Assembly: GCA_017887325.1 (NCBI GenBank)
Contig: JAGHIE010000020.1
Location: forward strand, 124,001 to 188,000
Source of the DNA: Oscillospiraceae bacterium
GTDB lineage: Bacteria > Bacillota > Clostridia > Oscillospirales > Ruminococcaceae
Direction of reading: 5' to 3'
Length of the DNA stretch: 64,000 bases
The translations under genes and the position numbers were made by a program. Below are positions 1 through 9,257 of this stretch, one piece after another. Each line of letters begins with the position of its first letter. The stretch's first letter is position 1. The notes beneath the pieces were generated by a model. That model saw only the letters and a list, made by a program, of their open reading frames with translations. It did no database searches and was not told the origin of the DNA.

Positions 1-1809
1 TTTCATATATTTGACAACTTTAAAACAAGAAAAAAATTACTTATTATATACATATTATTCGGTCTTATTCCTTTTTTCTGTCTTGCAACCTATTCAACAT
101 ATAAATCTTACTCATCTATTATTTCTGAATATCAACAAGTTCTTAAAACAGAAAATCATAGAATAAAAAATGTTTTTTTTGAAGTAATGTACTTGTTCAC
201 TAACTTTTCAAAACAAATACAAAGAGATAACGAATTAGAAACTCTTTTAACCTATAACTATAATAATGACGAAGAACTATATAAAACTTATAGAAATTAT
301 ACTAATCTGGATACTATCAAAAAAAATTTTAGTGAAGTAGCAGATATACACATATATTATGAAAACTCTACAATGAAACCAAGTGGATATTTTTATGAAA
401 CAACACCTGAAATAAAAGAATATGAATGGTATAAAAATATACATAAATCACCAAGTCAAATAACATGGTTTTATAATACAGATATTAGTAAATTTGGAAA
501 ATTGCACTTAGGAAAAATGATAAACTTAACCGGAAATAAAAGTGCAACATTAATTATTACTGTAAGTGATTATTTTTTAAATTATATAAATCAAGAATCT
601 GAAATTTCTTCTGTTTTCGTGTTAGATGATCAAACTATATTCTTTTCTAATTCAGACGAAATTAATACAACATCATTTTCTAAATTACCTTTATCAAAAA
701 ATTTTGAGTTAGAAAAAAATATTATTAATTCTGATGATATAAATAAGTATTTAGTGTATGCTTCTCAATGTAGAGGAATTTCTAGTGATAATTATTTTCA
801 ACTTATTTCAATAAATTCAAGTGCTGTTAATAATGCTATCAAAACATCTTTTGAGTATGGTATTTGGATGATTTGCAGTGTTGTTATTCCATTAATTGCA
901 ATATTACTATTTGTTAGTCATTTTAATAAACGTATTCTAATACTTAAAAATCAAATGGAAAATATTACATCAGAAAATTACAATATACTTTCTTGGACAG
1001 AAAGTAACGATGAATTAGGTGTTTTATTTAAACAAATGATAAAAACAATAACATCTATCAAAGAATTAAATGAAACAATTTATCATGAGAAATTAGAAAA
1101 AGAAAACTTAAAATTATTGCATAATCAAATGAAATACGAAACACTTACCAATCAGATAAATCCTCATTTTATATTTAATTCATTAGAAACTATTCGAATG
1201 AAAGCCGAAGAAAATGATGATTATGAAGTTTCTTATATATCAGAACTTTTAGGACAATTATTACAATATTCTCTTCATATTAGAAATGGACAAACATCTC
1301 TTTCAAAAGAACTATTATATGCTGAAAAATATTTATGTTTTCAAAAAATAAGATTTAATAATAGATTTTCTTATGAATTCGATATCAAAAATATAGACAC
1401 AGAAAAATATGCAATACTTCCTATGTTATTACAACCAATTATAGAAAACTCAATAAAACATGGTTTTGAAAACCAACCTGAGTATTGTTATATTAAAATA
1501 AGTGTTTTTAAAGATCAAAAATTTTTGTATATTTCTGTATACGATAACGGAGTTGGTATGAATAACGACATTTTACAAAAACAATTATATCGCTTAAGAA
1601 ACTCTTTTATAGATGATTCCAAACCCGAAAATGACGATAGAATACATATCGGATTGTCAAATATATACCATCGCATAAAGATTTTTTATGGTGAAGAATA
1701 TACTGTAAACCTAGATTCTGAACCTATGCATGGAACAACAGTAACTCTTTGTTTACCAGCTAACAATCCTATTGATAATGTAAAAAAAGGAGATAACAAC
1801 AATGTATAA
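1..1809 (+). CDS. YesM-type sensor histidine kinase, 5' end cut by the window
   Basis: Membrane sensor kinase of the YesM (HisKA_7TM-less, His_kinase PF06580) type, expected to phosphorylate the response regulator that follows. The frame is open from base 1, so the first ATG at 187 is internal: bases 1-186 encode a basic stretch and a transmembrane helix (KKLLIIYILFGLIPFF) that is the normal N-terminal anchor. Next come an extracellular sensing region, a second membrane helix (about 885-960), a HAMP-like linker, the phospho-acceptor motif NQINPHFIFN, the N-box QPIIENSIKHGF and the G-box VYDNGVGM. Its stop overlaps the next start by 8 bases, so the pair is translationally coupled. Family assignment is firm; the ligand, probably a sugar given the adjacent GH43 gene, is inference. 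Confidence 0.93.
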   Translation, partial: FHIFDNFKTRKKLLIIYILFGLIPFFCLATYSTYKSYSSIISEYQQVLKTENHRIKNVFFEVMYLFTNFSKQIQRDNELETLLTYNYNNDEELYKTYRNYTNLDTIKKNFSEVADIHIYYENSTMKPSGYFYETTPEIKEYEWYKNIHKSPSQITWFYNTDISKFGKLHLGKMINLTGNKSATLIITVSDYFLNYINQESEISSVFVLDDQTIFFSNSDEINTTSFSKLPLSKNFELEKNIINSDDINKYLVYASQCRGISSDNYFQLISINSSAVNNAIKTSFEYGIWMICSVVIPLIAILLFVSHFNKRILILKNQMENITSENYNILSWTESNDELGVLFKQMIKTITSIKELNETIYHEKLEKENLKLLHNQMKYETLTNQINPHFIFNSLETIRMKAEENDDYEVSYISELLGQLLQYSLHIRNGQTSLSKELLYAEKYLCFQKIRFNNRFSYEFDIKNIDTEKYAILPMLLQPIIENSIKHGFENQPEYCYIKISVFKDQKFLYISVYDNGVGMNNDILQKQLYRLRNSFIDDSKPENDDRIHIGLSNIYHRIKIFYGEEYTVNLDSEPMHGTTVTLCLPANNPIDNVKKGDNNNV

Positions 1810-3280
1810 AGTTTTAATTATTGATGATGAAATTACTATTAGAAAAGGATTAAGAAAAGTTATTGACTGGGAATATTATGGATTTCAAGTTTTTGCAGAA
1901 GCATCTACAGCTGAAGAAGGGTTATTAATTATAAACAAACTTTCCCCTGACTTAGTAATGTTAGATATGAAACTCTCTCAAAGTACTGGAATAGATTTTG
2001 CAAGAGAAGCTAGATTATCCGGTTGGAAAGGAAAAATAATAATTTTAAGTGGCCACAATAGTTTTGAGTTTGCTCAACAAGCTATAAAATATGAAGTTGT
2101 TGATTACCTTCTTAAACCAGTTTCAAGAGAAAAATTAGTAGAAGCAATATTACAAGCCAAACAACAAATCGAAGAGTCCTCATATAGTGACTTTATGTCA
2201 CAACAATCTATAACTAAGTTGCGTTCACATATATTACAAGGATTATTAACAGGAACATTTAAATATTCAGAATCTTTAAAAAATACTTATAATCTAGATT
2301 TAACAGAAGGTCCATACCAAATACTATGTATCTATTCTAAAAATTGTGTAAATAAAGATTATTGGGAATCTGTTTCAAAACAACTAGGTTGTTACATTGT
2401 CTATGAAGAAGATACCATTTATATTATTTTAAAGGGTAAAAAATCACAATTTTACATACAAACAATTAAAAAAAATAATGATGAAATATATTTATATAGT
2501 GAAAAAACAAATAATATTTCTGATATACATCATTTATATAATCAATGTCATGATGGAATAAAAAACATATTCTTCTTAAAAAAAGAAACAAATGAAATAA
2601 TCATAAATTCGGCTAAAAATACAACTAAATCTAATTTAACTGATAAAGAAATTGCATCTCAAATATGTCAATATATTACCATAGGAGATGAAAACAAATT
2701 AAAAGATTTTTTTAATGTAATATACATACAATTAAAAGAAAATCTTCCAAATATTTCTTCAACAATCTTTTCTATGTTACAAATATATTCCTTAGTACTA
2801 AAGGAATTAGAAAAAAATGATAAACAAGTATGTGCATATCTTATGTCATATGATGAATTTTATAGTAAATTATCATATAATAGTTTATTTGATGATTTAA
2901 AAATAATGTTTAATGAGTTTTATGATGCATCTTCTTATTATCGTTCCATATCAAGCCAAAATATTATAGAAAAGGTCAAACTATACGTTGAAGAAAATTA
3001 TTGGAAAACCAATTTAAAACTAGAATCTATATCTATTATTTTTGGATATAATAGTGCTTATTTAGGAAAACTTTTCTCAAAAGAAAATGGTGTAAACTTT
3101 AACACATATCTAGATAATATTAGACTAGAAAAATCAATAGAATTACTTAAAACAGATAAAAAAATTTATCAAATAGCTGAAGAATGTGGTTTTTCAAATG
3201 CAGAATATTTTACCAAAAAATTCAAAAAATTTTTTAATATGCTTCCAACGGAGTATATTAAAAATTTAAATAAAGATTAA
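1802..3280 (+). CDS. YesN-type response regulator with AraC-family DNA-binding domain
   Basis: Transcription regulator of 492 residues paired with the kinase upstream. An N-terminal receiver domain (about 1-120) has the acidic pair in LIIDDE, a phosphorylatable Asp55 in VMLDMK and the conserved Lys in LLKPVS. A poorly conserved middle region follows, then two AraC-type helix-turn-helix motifs in the last 100 residues (IIFGYNSAYLGKLF and IAEECGFSNAEYFTKKF). Such regulators normally activate a neighbouring carbohydrate-uptake or glycosidase gene when phosphorylated; here the next gene is a GH43 enzyme only a few bases downstream. No transporter follows, so its ABC transporter, if any, should lie upstream of the window. 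Confidence 0.93.
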   Translation: MYKVLIIDDEITIRKGLRKVIDWEYYGFQVFAEASTAEEGLLIINKLSPDLVMLDMKLSQSTGIDFAREARLSGWKGKIIILSGHNSFEFAQQAIKYEVVDYLLKPVSREKLVEAILQAKQQIEESSYSDFMSQQSITKLRSHILQGLLTGTFKYSESLKNTYNLDLTEGPYQILCIYSKNCVNKDYWESVSKQLGCYIVYEEDTIYIILKGKKSQFYIQTIKKNNDEIYLYSEKTNNISDIHHLYNQCHDGIKNIFFLKKETNEIIINSAKNTTKSNLTDKEIASQICQYITIGDENKLKDFFNVIYIQLKENLPNISSTIFSMLQIYSLVLKELEKNDKQVCAYLMSYDEFYSKLSYNSLFDDLKIMFNEFYDASSYYRSISSQNIIEKVKLYVEENYWKTNLKLESISIIFGYNSAYLGKLFSKENGVNFNTYLDNIRLEKSIELLKTDKKIYQIAEECGFSNAEYFTKKFKKFFNMLPTEYIKNLNKD

Positions 3281-3299
3281 AATGAAAGAAGGATTTATT

Positions 3300-4616
3300 A
3301 TGAACCCACTTATTAAAACTGTTCACTGTGCTGACCCTTCTGTACATGTATGGCCAGACAGTGACCGAATTTGGATTTACTCATCACATGATGAACCAGG
3401 TACAAATACTTGTGATTCTATGAAAAGTTATCATGTATTCTCATCTGATGATATGTTAAATTTCGTAGATCACGGAAGAGTCCTAGATATTAGCAATGTC
3501 CCTTGGGCTGGAAAACAAATGTGGGCAATAGATGCTGCATATAGAAACGGTTTTTATTATCTAGTTTTTTGTGCATTTGAAGCAAAAACAGGTGTTTTCC
3601 GTACTGGTTTGGCAAAAAGTGATAGACCAGAAGGTCCTTTTGTTGATGATGGTTACATAGACGGAGTGCGATGGGGTCAAGACCCAGCATTATTTGTTGA
3701 TGATGATAATACATCTTATCTATTCGTTGGTGCAGGACATTGTATTGAAGCTTATCAATTAACAGATAATTTAAAATCTGTTGTAGATGGTACTTATGTT
3801 GATTTAACTCCACAACTTCCTTGGGCTTTCGAAGGGCCTTGGGTTCATAAATATAACGGGAAATATTATTTAACATATCCAGGACTTTATGAAAACAAAT
3901 GGCCTGAACATATGTATTATGCAGTTTCTGATAAACCTTTAGGTCCTTATGAATTTAAAGGACAATATATTGAAAACTTTGAAGGTAATTCTACAACAAA
4001 CCATGGTTCTGTTGTAGAATATAAAAATAAATGGTATGCTTTCCACCATAGTAAATGGGTATCTAACCAAGACGCTTGTAGAAATATTATGTGTGATTAT
4101 CTTGAATATAATGAAGATGGAACTATAAAGCCAATTATTCCATCAAAAAATGGTGTTTGTAGCCTTAATAATAAATCATACGATACTAAGGTTTCAATAG
4201 TCATTGATGCATCTACAGCAGAACTATCTGGTGGTAGAATAGCAGGAGCTTATCCAGATAATAAAATTGATGGATATACTGGTCATGGGTATTTAACAGG
4301 TTTTGACCATATCTACAATGGAGTAACAGCATTAATGCAAAGCTGTACTGAAAGAAAAGTTAAATTGTATATCAGATATATTCTTCCAGAAAATAATGAA
4401 AAGCTAAAATTAATGGTAAATAATATATTAATAGGTTCTGCAGAAGACGATATGGATTATGATAAGAGAATATCTATAAGTAAATGTGATGACTGGACTG
4501 AACAATATATTGCAACCGTAACATTAAAACCTGGTGATAATCTAATAGACATTTATGTTGGAGAACATTCTGGTAGTAATATTATAATTGACTATATTAA
4601 GGCCGAAGAAGTTTAG
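3300..4616 (+). CDS. Glycoside hydrolase family 43 enzyme with C-terminal CBM6-like domain
   Basis: Five-bladed beta-propeller glycosidase of the arabinofuranosidase/xylosidase family GH43, 438 residues. The expected acidic residues are visible: the base Asp in HCADPSVHVW, the pKa-tuning Asp in GQDPALFVDDD and the acid Glu in AFEGPWVHKY. The last 130 or so residues look like a CBM6 beta-sandwich ending IIIDYIKAEEV. I chose ATG 3300 over the in-frame ATG at 3282 because AGAAGGA at 3287-3293 gives a proper ribosome binding site. There is no signal peptide, so it should act in the cytoplasm on imported oligosaccharides. Substrate (arabinoside or xyloside) is inferred from the family only. Confidence 0.9.
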   Translation: MNPLIKTVHCADPSVHVWPDSDRIWIYSSHDEPGTNTCDSMKSYHVFSSDDMLNFVDHGRVLDISNVPWAGKQMWAIDAAYRNGFYYLVFCAFEAKTGVFRTGLAKSDRPEGPFVDDGYIDGVRWGQDPALFVDDDNTSYLFVGAGHCIEAYQLTDNLKSVVDGTYVDLTPQLPWAFEGPWVHKYNGKYYLTYPGLYENKWPEHMYYAVSDKPLGPYEFKGQYIENFEGNSTTNHGSVVEYKNKWYAFHHSKWVSNQDACRNIMCDYLEYNEDGTIKPIIPSKNGVCSLNNKSYDTKVSIVIDASTAELSGGRIAGAYPDNKIDGYTGHGYLTGFDHIYNGVTALMQSCTERKVKLYIRYILPENNEKLKLMVNNILIGSAEDDMDYDKRISISKCDDWTEQYIATVTLKPGDNLIDIYVGEHSGSNIIIDYIKAEEV

Positions 4617-4644
4617 TATCAACACTATAAATTAATATAATAAC

Positions 4645-4687
4645 AAAGACATAAACACAAATTAAAGCGTTTATGTCTTTTATTTTT
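4645..4687 (+). terminator. Rho-independent terminator after the GH43 gene
   Basis: A perfect 12-bp stem (AAAGACATAAAC, 4645-4656, with its complement 4669-4680), a 12-base loop and then TATTTTT. It ends the kinase/regulator/GH43 unit. The loop (acaaattaaa...) resembles that of the hairpin at 12118-12153, which sits at the same position beside another copy of the dispersed repeat. Confidence 0.85.
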
Positions 4688-4690
4688 ACA

Positions 4691-4817
4691 GTACTCATCT
4701 AACTTGCACCATCAATATTGTTTGTGTCCTAAGATAAGCATTATTCATAAAAATATTAACTTTGATTTTTTTATATATGTATGCAAAAAAACACCCCCAT
4801 ATTTTAGTATATGGGGG
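4691..4817 (-). repeat. Dispersed repeat copy A (decayed amidase-like 5' fragment plus hairpin)
   Basis: Shares with the copies at 12.2, 36.5, 44.0 and 60.7 kb the block attaactttgatttttttat (4755-4774), followed by atatgtatgcaaaaaa and a hairpin (CCCCCATAT...ATATGGGGG, 4794-4817). This copy lacks about 110 internal bases compared with the 12.2-kb copy: the sequence jumps from gtgtcct to the agcattat...ataaaaat segment. On the minus strand the 12.2-kb copy encodes a membrane anchor and TVIIDAGH; little coding remains here. Confidence 0.75.
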
Positions 4818-4844
4818 ATATGTTATTTGTTATGTAAAATCTAT

Positions 4845-4985
4845 TTTTATTTTCTTCTAATTTTTTTACTTATCGGTTTAAATCCAACTAGTTCTACACT
4901 TCTTTATATCTGGTTGAGAAATACCAACAAAAATAGTAAATAAATCACTATCTCTCTTGTTCAATGTTGCTGTTCCTGATGTTGC
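4845..4985 (-). pseudogene. Unidentified decayed coding fragment
   Basis: Read on the minus strand this gap gives ATLNKRDSDLFTIFVGISQ, then a frame change continuing as VELVGFKPISKKIRRK and a stop. That pattern is what a frameshifted 3' gene end looks like. I do not recognise the family. The rest of 4818-5142 shows only AT-rich sequence with no gene I can support. Confidence 0.3.
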
Positions 4986-5142
4986 CACTCAATGCAATGC
5001 TTTATTCCAGTAATTATATGTTTGTTGAAAATTTTTATAATTTGATTTTATCACATAAAATAACATAATAAAATTAAATATATTGAACAATACTTGTAAA
5101 ATTATTCAATATTATATTTAAAATATATAATATCATTTAAAA

Positions 5143-7542
5143 TTAATTTTCATAAGATATGTTTCTTTCTCTGCATTTAGTAATTGCAGGACCATATCCC
5201 CATATAGCAGCTTGTTTATAACATTCTTCAGACTTAATATAATCTATTTTTTCTAAATACTCTGCCATTTTATACATTGCATAAGGATGTCCCATAAATG
5301 CAGCTCTTTCTAAACATCTTATAACATTTTCACCTTTACATATTTTATCACTATACTCTACCACAGCATCAATATTGCCATATCCCATAGCTTTTTCCAA
5401 ATAATAAATATTATTTCTATTATATTCTGCTATTTTATTAATATCTCTTTCATTTCTAATTAATTGTGATATATTAGCACTTTTTATCATAGCTTCTTTA
5501 GCATTAGCAACATATTCTTTATCTGAGTTTAGTGATTCATTTCTTAATTGGTCACAATAATTTGTAAAGATAAATAAACTAAAATAATCTATTGCTAAAT
5601 TTTCATACTCTCTATATGCTTTCCATAAACCCACAAAAGGTCCACTATATTTAGTTGATAAAAATTTAATTGCTTGGATATCACCTCTATAAGCTCCTTG
5701 CTCCATAAACAAAAAAGCATTTGAGTAATTTTGTTCAATACCATATCCATAATAATAACATAAACCTATGTAATAAAAAGCTAAAGGATAACCTTTTCTT
5801 CCCGCTTTTTCTAAATATTTTAATGCTTCAGAATAATTTTTATTGATATTATAGTTTACCATTGCATTTGTAAAAGTTATATGTTCTTCTTTAGGAATAT
5901 CTTTTAAAGTTTTTGTAATTGCCGCTATCATATTCAATTCTGAGTCAGTTATGCCATTATCTATACTTTTTTGAGCTAGATCATAAATTCTTTTATATTC
6001 ATAATCTGTTTTAAAGTCACCATTATAATAATCATATTTTGCAACATGAATATCTGCATCTTTGCAACCTGCATATGATGCTTTTTTCATCCAGTTTATA
6101 AATTGCATTTCATTATTTTTTGATAAATATGCATTTGCTAGTTGATACATTCCATAAGGGTTTTTCAAATCAGCACTTTTTTTAAAATATTCTATAGCTT
6201 CATCTATTCTATTTTCTCTAAATGCTTCATTTCCCAATCGCATTTCATGATTACCAGGAATATCATCTTCTTCTAATTCTTCCAATTTCCCTTTTAACAT
6301 AAATATAGTCATAGCATTACCGTCTAAAAATTCTTCGTCATCTATTTTATCTAGAAGTTCTTTTGCTTTTTTATAATCTACATCTACATATTCACCATAT
6401 GCATATTTTTGTGATAAATTTAAAAGACCAGAAGGAGATCCTAGCTCACATGATTTTTCCAATAATTCTAGCATTTTTTCAATATTTTTTTCTACACCTA
6501 ATCCTTCTTGATAAAGATTAGCTAAATTAGCAAAAGCTTCAGGATTATTTAACTCACATGCTTTCTCATAATAATAAGCTGCTTTTTCATAATCAATTTC
6601 TTCGTTTTTTAATCCTTCAAATAATAAATCTTGACCTTCAGGATAGTTATTTATTTCTTCTAATATTTGTTTTGCATATTCTTGATATTCATAGTTATCA
6701 TATTTTGCTTCTTTCTCTAAATATTGTAAAAACAATCTTTTAGCTTCGCTGAAGTTATATTCTGTTCCAATACCTGCATAATATTTATATGCTAAACTAA
6801 CACTTACTGCTCCCCAACCACTATTCTCAGCATCTTTTAAAATTTGAAAAGATTTTTCTAAATCTTTTACTTCTTCATTTTCAGCGTAAATCATTGATAA
6901 ATTTACTGATGCTATCATACAACCCAACTCTAACGCTTTTTCATATAATTCGATAGCTTTTGGAATATTATTTTGATCATGATACTCTATAGCGTCTAAG
7001 TATTCTTGCCAACCAGGTTCTTTTGTTGCATCTATAACTTCATCAAATTCTTCTCCAATTTCCTCTTTAATTTTTTCCTCACTAATTAATAAGTTTTCAT
7101 CATTTATTTTATCATTATCATCTGTTTTTACCAATTGATTTTCATCAGACAATTCTTCATTTAATGAGATGTCTTTATTAAATGAACTATCATTGTTTAA
7201 AATAGCAATTATATTTTCTGAATTAAAGCACTCTTTATTTTCTTCAACATCTTTTTTTGCCCAATAGTACGCTTTTTCTTTATCTACTTCAACACCATCT
7301 CCAAGCATATACTTACTTGCCAATATTCCAAATGACTTTGTATATCCTAATTCTGCAGATTTCTTTATCCAATTAAATAAATCTTGTCTAGTTAAGTCTT
7401 TATAACTTTGCATTGTGCCTAAGTAAAACATCGACTTTGCATCTGACATTTCTGCTGCTTGTAAAAAATATTTATATGCTTTTTCATAGTCATTCTTGTT
7501 ATAATAATTTTCTCCTAGTATAATCAATTCTTCTAAATTCAT
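5143..7542 (-). CDS. Large Sel1-like (TPR-type) repeat protein
   Basis: A 799-residue solenoid of Sel1-like repeats of 36-44 residues, for example AAYYYEKACELNNPEAFANL with YQEGLGVEKNIEKMLELLEK, running almost from end to end with an acidic linker near residues 140-195. There is no signal peptide or membrane segment, so it should be a cytoplasmic scaffold or regulator. I place the start at ATG 7542 (MNLEELI): AGAGGTG lies 9 bases upstream, whereas the longer frame from 7608 would overlap the preceding gene. It is the last gene of the sigma/HEPN cluster. Sel1 proteins commonly mediate protein interactions, but no specific partner is visible. Confidence 0.88.
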   Translation of the reverse strand: MNLEELIILGENYYNKNDYEKAYKYFLQAAEMSDAKSMFYLGTMQSYKDLTRQDLFNWIKKSAELGYTKSFGILASKYMLGDGVEVDKEKAYYWAKKDVEENKECFNSENIIAILNNDSSFNKDISLNEELSDENQLVKTDDNDKINDENLLISEEKIKEEIGEEFDEVIDATKEPGWQEYLDAIEYHDQNNIPKAIELYEKALELGCMIASVNLSMIYAENEEVKDLEKSFQILKDAENSGWGAVSVSLAYKYYAGIGTEYNFSEAKRLFLQYLEKEAKYDNYEYQEYAKQILEEINNYPEGQDLLFEGLKNEEIDYEKAAYYYEKACELNNPEAFANLANLYQEGLGVEKNIEKMLELLEKSCELGSPSGLLNLSQKYAYGEYVDVDYKKAKELLDKIDDEEFLDGNAMTIFMLKGKLEELEEDDIPGNHEMRLGNEAFRENRIDEAIEYFKKSADLKNPYGMYQLANAYLSKNNEMQFINWMKKASYAGCKDADIHVAKYDYYNGDFKTDYEYKRIYDLAQKSIDNGITDSELNMIAAITKTLKDIPKEEHITFTNAMVNYNINKNYSEALKYLEKAGRKGYPLAFYYIGLCYYYGYGIEQNYSNAFLFMEQGAYRGDIQAIKFLSTKYSGPFVGLWKAYREYENLAIDYFSLFIFTNYCDQLRNESLNSDKEYVANAKEAMIKSANISQLIRNERDINKIAEYNRNNIYYLEKAMGYGNIDAVVEYSDKICKGENVIRCLERAAFMGHPYAMYKMAEYLEKIDYIKSEECYKQAAIWGYGPAITKCRERNISYEN

Positions 7543-7567
7543 AATATGACACCTCTTATTGTTCATC

Positions 7568-7813
7568 TTATTTACGTTTTTCAAGCCATTTAAATAGTTT
7601 ATTTGCACCTTTATTCAAAGCATGAGCTGCTTTATCCACAGTTTTATCTATTGCTTGTGAAACATCAATATCTTTTAAATTTTGAATATTATTTGACAAG
7701 TCTGTACCTTTTGGTATGCTGTCTAAAAATGATTTTGGTTTATTTTGAGTGTCTTGTTGGTTATTTATAAATTTCCAGTTATTATTATTTTCTATTTGCT
7801 GTTCTTTTTCCAT
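7568..7813 (-). CDS. Small hydrophilic protein, or frameshift-joined tail of the HEPN-like protein
   Basis: Eighty-one residues (MEKEQQIENNN... ending ALNKGANKLFKWLEKRK), with an Asn/Gln-rich start and an amphipathic basic end. The ATG at 7813 has no convincing ribosome binding site. The same frame is open upstream without a stop to about 7888, across the end of the neighbouring gene. A -1 slip at AAATTTA (7879-7885) would therefore add 103 residues, including these 81, to the HEPN-like protein. I recognise no family. Either this is a separate poorly initiated gene, or it is the C-terminal part of a 319-residue fusion. Confidence 0.55.
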   Translation of the reverse strand: MEKEQQIENNNNWKFINNQQDTQNKPKSFLDSIPKGTDLSNNIQNLKDIDVSQAIDKTVDKAAHALNKGANKLFKWLEKRK

Positions 7814-7836
7814 AAGACTTGGCCAAGGTAAACTTA

Positions 7837-8526
7837 TTAAAGTTTCATTACTAGCAAAAGGAGCAATCCCACAATTGGTAAATTTAATTTAGTTTTCATA
7901 AATTCTTCTTTTCTGTAATACTTTTCATAATCAAGTCTTTCTTTTTCTAGCTGTATAACTCTATATTTAGCAGGGGAAAATTCACTACCCAATTTTATAT
8001 TGTTTTTTACTTCTTTATCCAATTCATTTTTATATTCTTGGATACTTCTTTTTGGGTCAATTATTGTTAAAATTTCTTCTATTTCATTAAACCACTTATA
8101 TTCTTGTACTCCTTTTAAAAGTGACTCTTCATCTCCACTTACACCAACATCTAATTTATTATGTACAATATTATTTCTAATTTTTCTTATTCTTTTAACT
8201 TTATTTTTTTGTTCTGAATTCCAATTTAAATATTTTGATAAATCACTTAATATTCCTTTTTCCTTGTCTGAATTATTGTTTTCATCTTTTGTTGGTGGAC
8301 TAATTAAATACAAAAGTGCTGTAATATCCAAAGCGTCTAAATTTCCGTTTTCAATATGTTCCTGTTCATTTTTGTAGTCAGGATAATTTTGCATTATTGG
8401 TATAACTCTTTGCTCTAACCAATCATTTCCATAAGTATTTATTAAAACAATTTTTGAAATTTCTCTCAAGGCTGGTTCAACTTCTTTAGTTAAAGCACTA
8501 AACACAATATCTCTGTAATATAACAT
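7837..8526 (-). CDS. HEPN-like domain protein (R-x4-H), 229 aa in frame 0
   Basis: A mostly helical protein whose motif IRNNIVHNK (Arg117 to His122) matches the R-x4-6-H signature of HEPN domains, many of which are RNases in toxin and defence systems. The preceding helix and the EQRV...LDITALLYLI segments fit a HEPN four-helix bundle of the Swt1/abortive-infection kind. ATG 8526 (MLYYRD) is preferred to 8544 because AGAGG sits 7 bases before it. The in-frame end (PIVGLLLLLVMKL) is an odd hydrophobic stub, and the frame of the next gene is open across this end. See the slippery site at 7879-7885. Catalytic activity is inferred from the motif only. Confidence 0.68.
   Translation of the reverse strand: MLYYRDIVFSALTKEVEPALREISKIVLINTYGNDWLEQRVIPIMQNYPDYKNEQEHIENGNLDALDITALLYLISPPTKDENNNSDKEKGILSDLSKYLNWNSEQKNKVKRIRKIRNNIVHNKLDVGVSGDEESLLKGVQEYKWFNEIEEILTIIDPKRSIQEYKNELDKEVKNNIKLGSEFSPAKYRVIQLEKERLDYEKYYRKEEFMKTKLNLPIVGLLLLLVMKL
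7879..7885 (-). other. Candidate -1 ribosomal frameshift heptamer
   Basis: On the minus strand the frame-0 codons are A AAT TTA, an exact X-XXY-YYZ slippery heptamer in the correct register. A -1 slip leads straight into the open frame ending at 7568, giving TNCGIAPFASNETLISLPWP as the join. I see only a weak downstream stem (AACTT...AGTT) and no clear upstream Shine-Dalgarno stimulator. An ordinary indel mutation, or two separate genes, remain alternatives. Confidence 0.4.
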
Positions 8527-8552
8527 AAACTTACCTCTTTTCATTAACTCAA

Positions 8553-9185
8553 TTATTTATTGATAACATATTGATTTAATAATTCTTTTTGACTATCTAT
8601 TTTATCTAGAATTGATCTATTATTATTTAATTTCCAATTGTATAACTGTGATTTATAATAATTAACAGCTTCATCTACACTATCAGCTCTTTTGTCTTCA
8701 ATAACATCTACTATATATTCCATAGCAATTGAATACCAATACTCATCAGGTACAAGCATTAAATCATGTTTATTATCATTTAAAATAGAATAGGCTTTTA
8801 AAACTTTATTATTTATCTTTTCATTTATTCTATCTGAACTTTTACACATTAATTTATTATAATATTTTATAGCTACAACCCAAATCAATATTAATATAGC
8901 CATGGATAAAAGCATAGTAAAACTGTATTTATACCATTCAAGAAAATTTGAAAATACGCTAAATATATTCCCAATTAAGTTAAATATTCCCAATATAATA
9001 TATCTCAAAATTGTTTGTAAAGGGATACTTAGTATAATTCCTATAGCAATAAATATAACTTTGGATTCTGATTTTTTATTACCCATTGCATTTTTATTAA
9101 ACATTTCTCTTGCATCAACATATAATTTATATGCCTCATCACAAGCTTTCTGTGCATTTTTTAATCTACTTAATAAATCTTCCAT
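8553..9185 (-). CDS. Two-TM membrane protein of unknown function
   Basis: A 210-residue protein with a helical N-terminus (MEDLLSRLKNAQKACDEA), two hydrophobic segments around residues 42-70 and 88-106, and a cytoplasmic-looking C-terminal region with DEYWYSIAMEYIVDVIED and RADSVDEAVNYY, which resembles short proteins common in gut Firmicutes. ATG 9185 is chosen because AAGGAGA precedes it closely; the upstream in-frame ATG at 9212 has no such site. It is the first gene behind the ECF-style promoter at 9215-9245 and is followed closely by the HEPN-like gene. No function is known to me. Confidence 0.75.
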   Translation of the reverse strand: MEDLLSRLKNAQKACDEAYKLYVDAREMFNKNAMGNKKSESKVIFIAIGIILSIPLQTILRYIILGIFNLIGNIFSVFSNFLEWYKYSFTMLLSMAILILIWVVAIKYYNKLMCKSSDRINEKINNKVLKAYSILNDNKHDLMLVPDEYWYSIAMEYIVDVIEDKRADSVDEAVNYYKSQLYNWKLNNNRSILDKIDSQKELLNQYVINK

Positions 9186-9214
9186 TTTTAATCTCCTTTT
9201 TATTGTATTCACTA

Positions 9215-9245
9215 ACTAGACGATAAAAAATTTAAATAGGTTTTA
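9215..9245 (-). promoter_or_regulatory. ECF-sigma-type promoter for the membrane-protein/HEPN/Sel1 genes
   Basis: On the minus strand TAAAACC is followed after 16 bases by CGTCTAGT. The same two boxes with the same spacing occur at 11330-11360, in front of the sigma-factor operon. AAC/ACC-type -35 and CGTC-type -10 boxes are typical of ECF sigma factors. Distance to the start codon at 9185 is about 30 bases. Confidence 0.72.
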
Positions 9246-9257
9246 TTTTTTATAAAT

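Noticed and set aside
3490..3876. 128-residue minus-strand frame inside the GH43 gene
   Set aside because: Shadow frame rich in His, Gln and Leu opposite the conserved GH43 catalytic region.
4704..4943. Plus-strand frame across repeat copy A
   Set aside because: It runs through the repeat and a terminator hairpin, has no ribosome site, and similar frames arise in the other copies only as by-products of the repeat.
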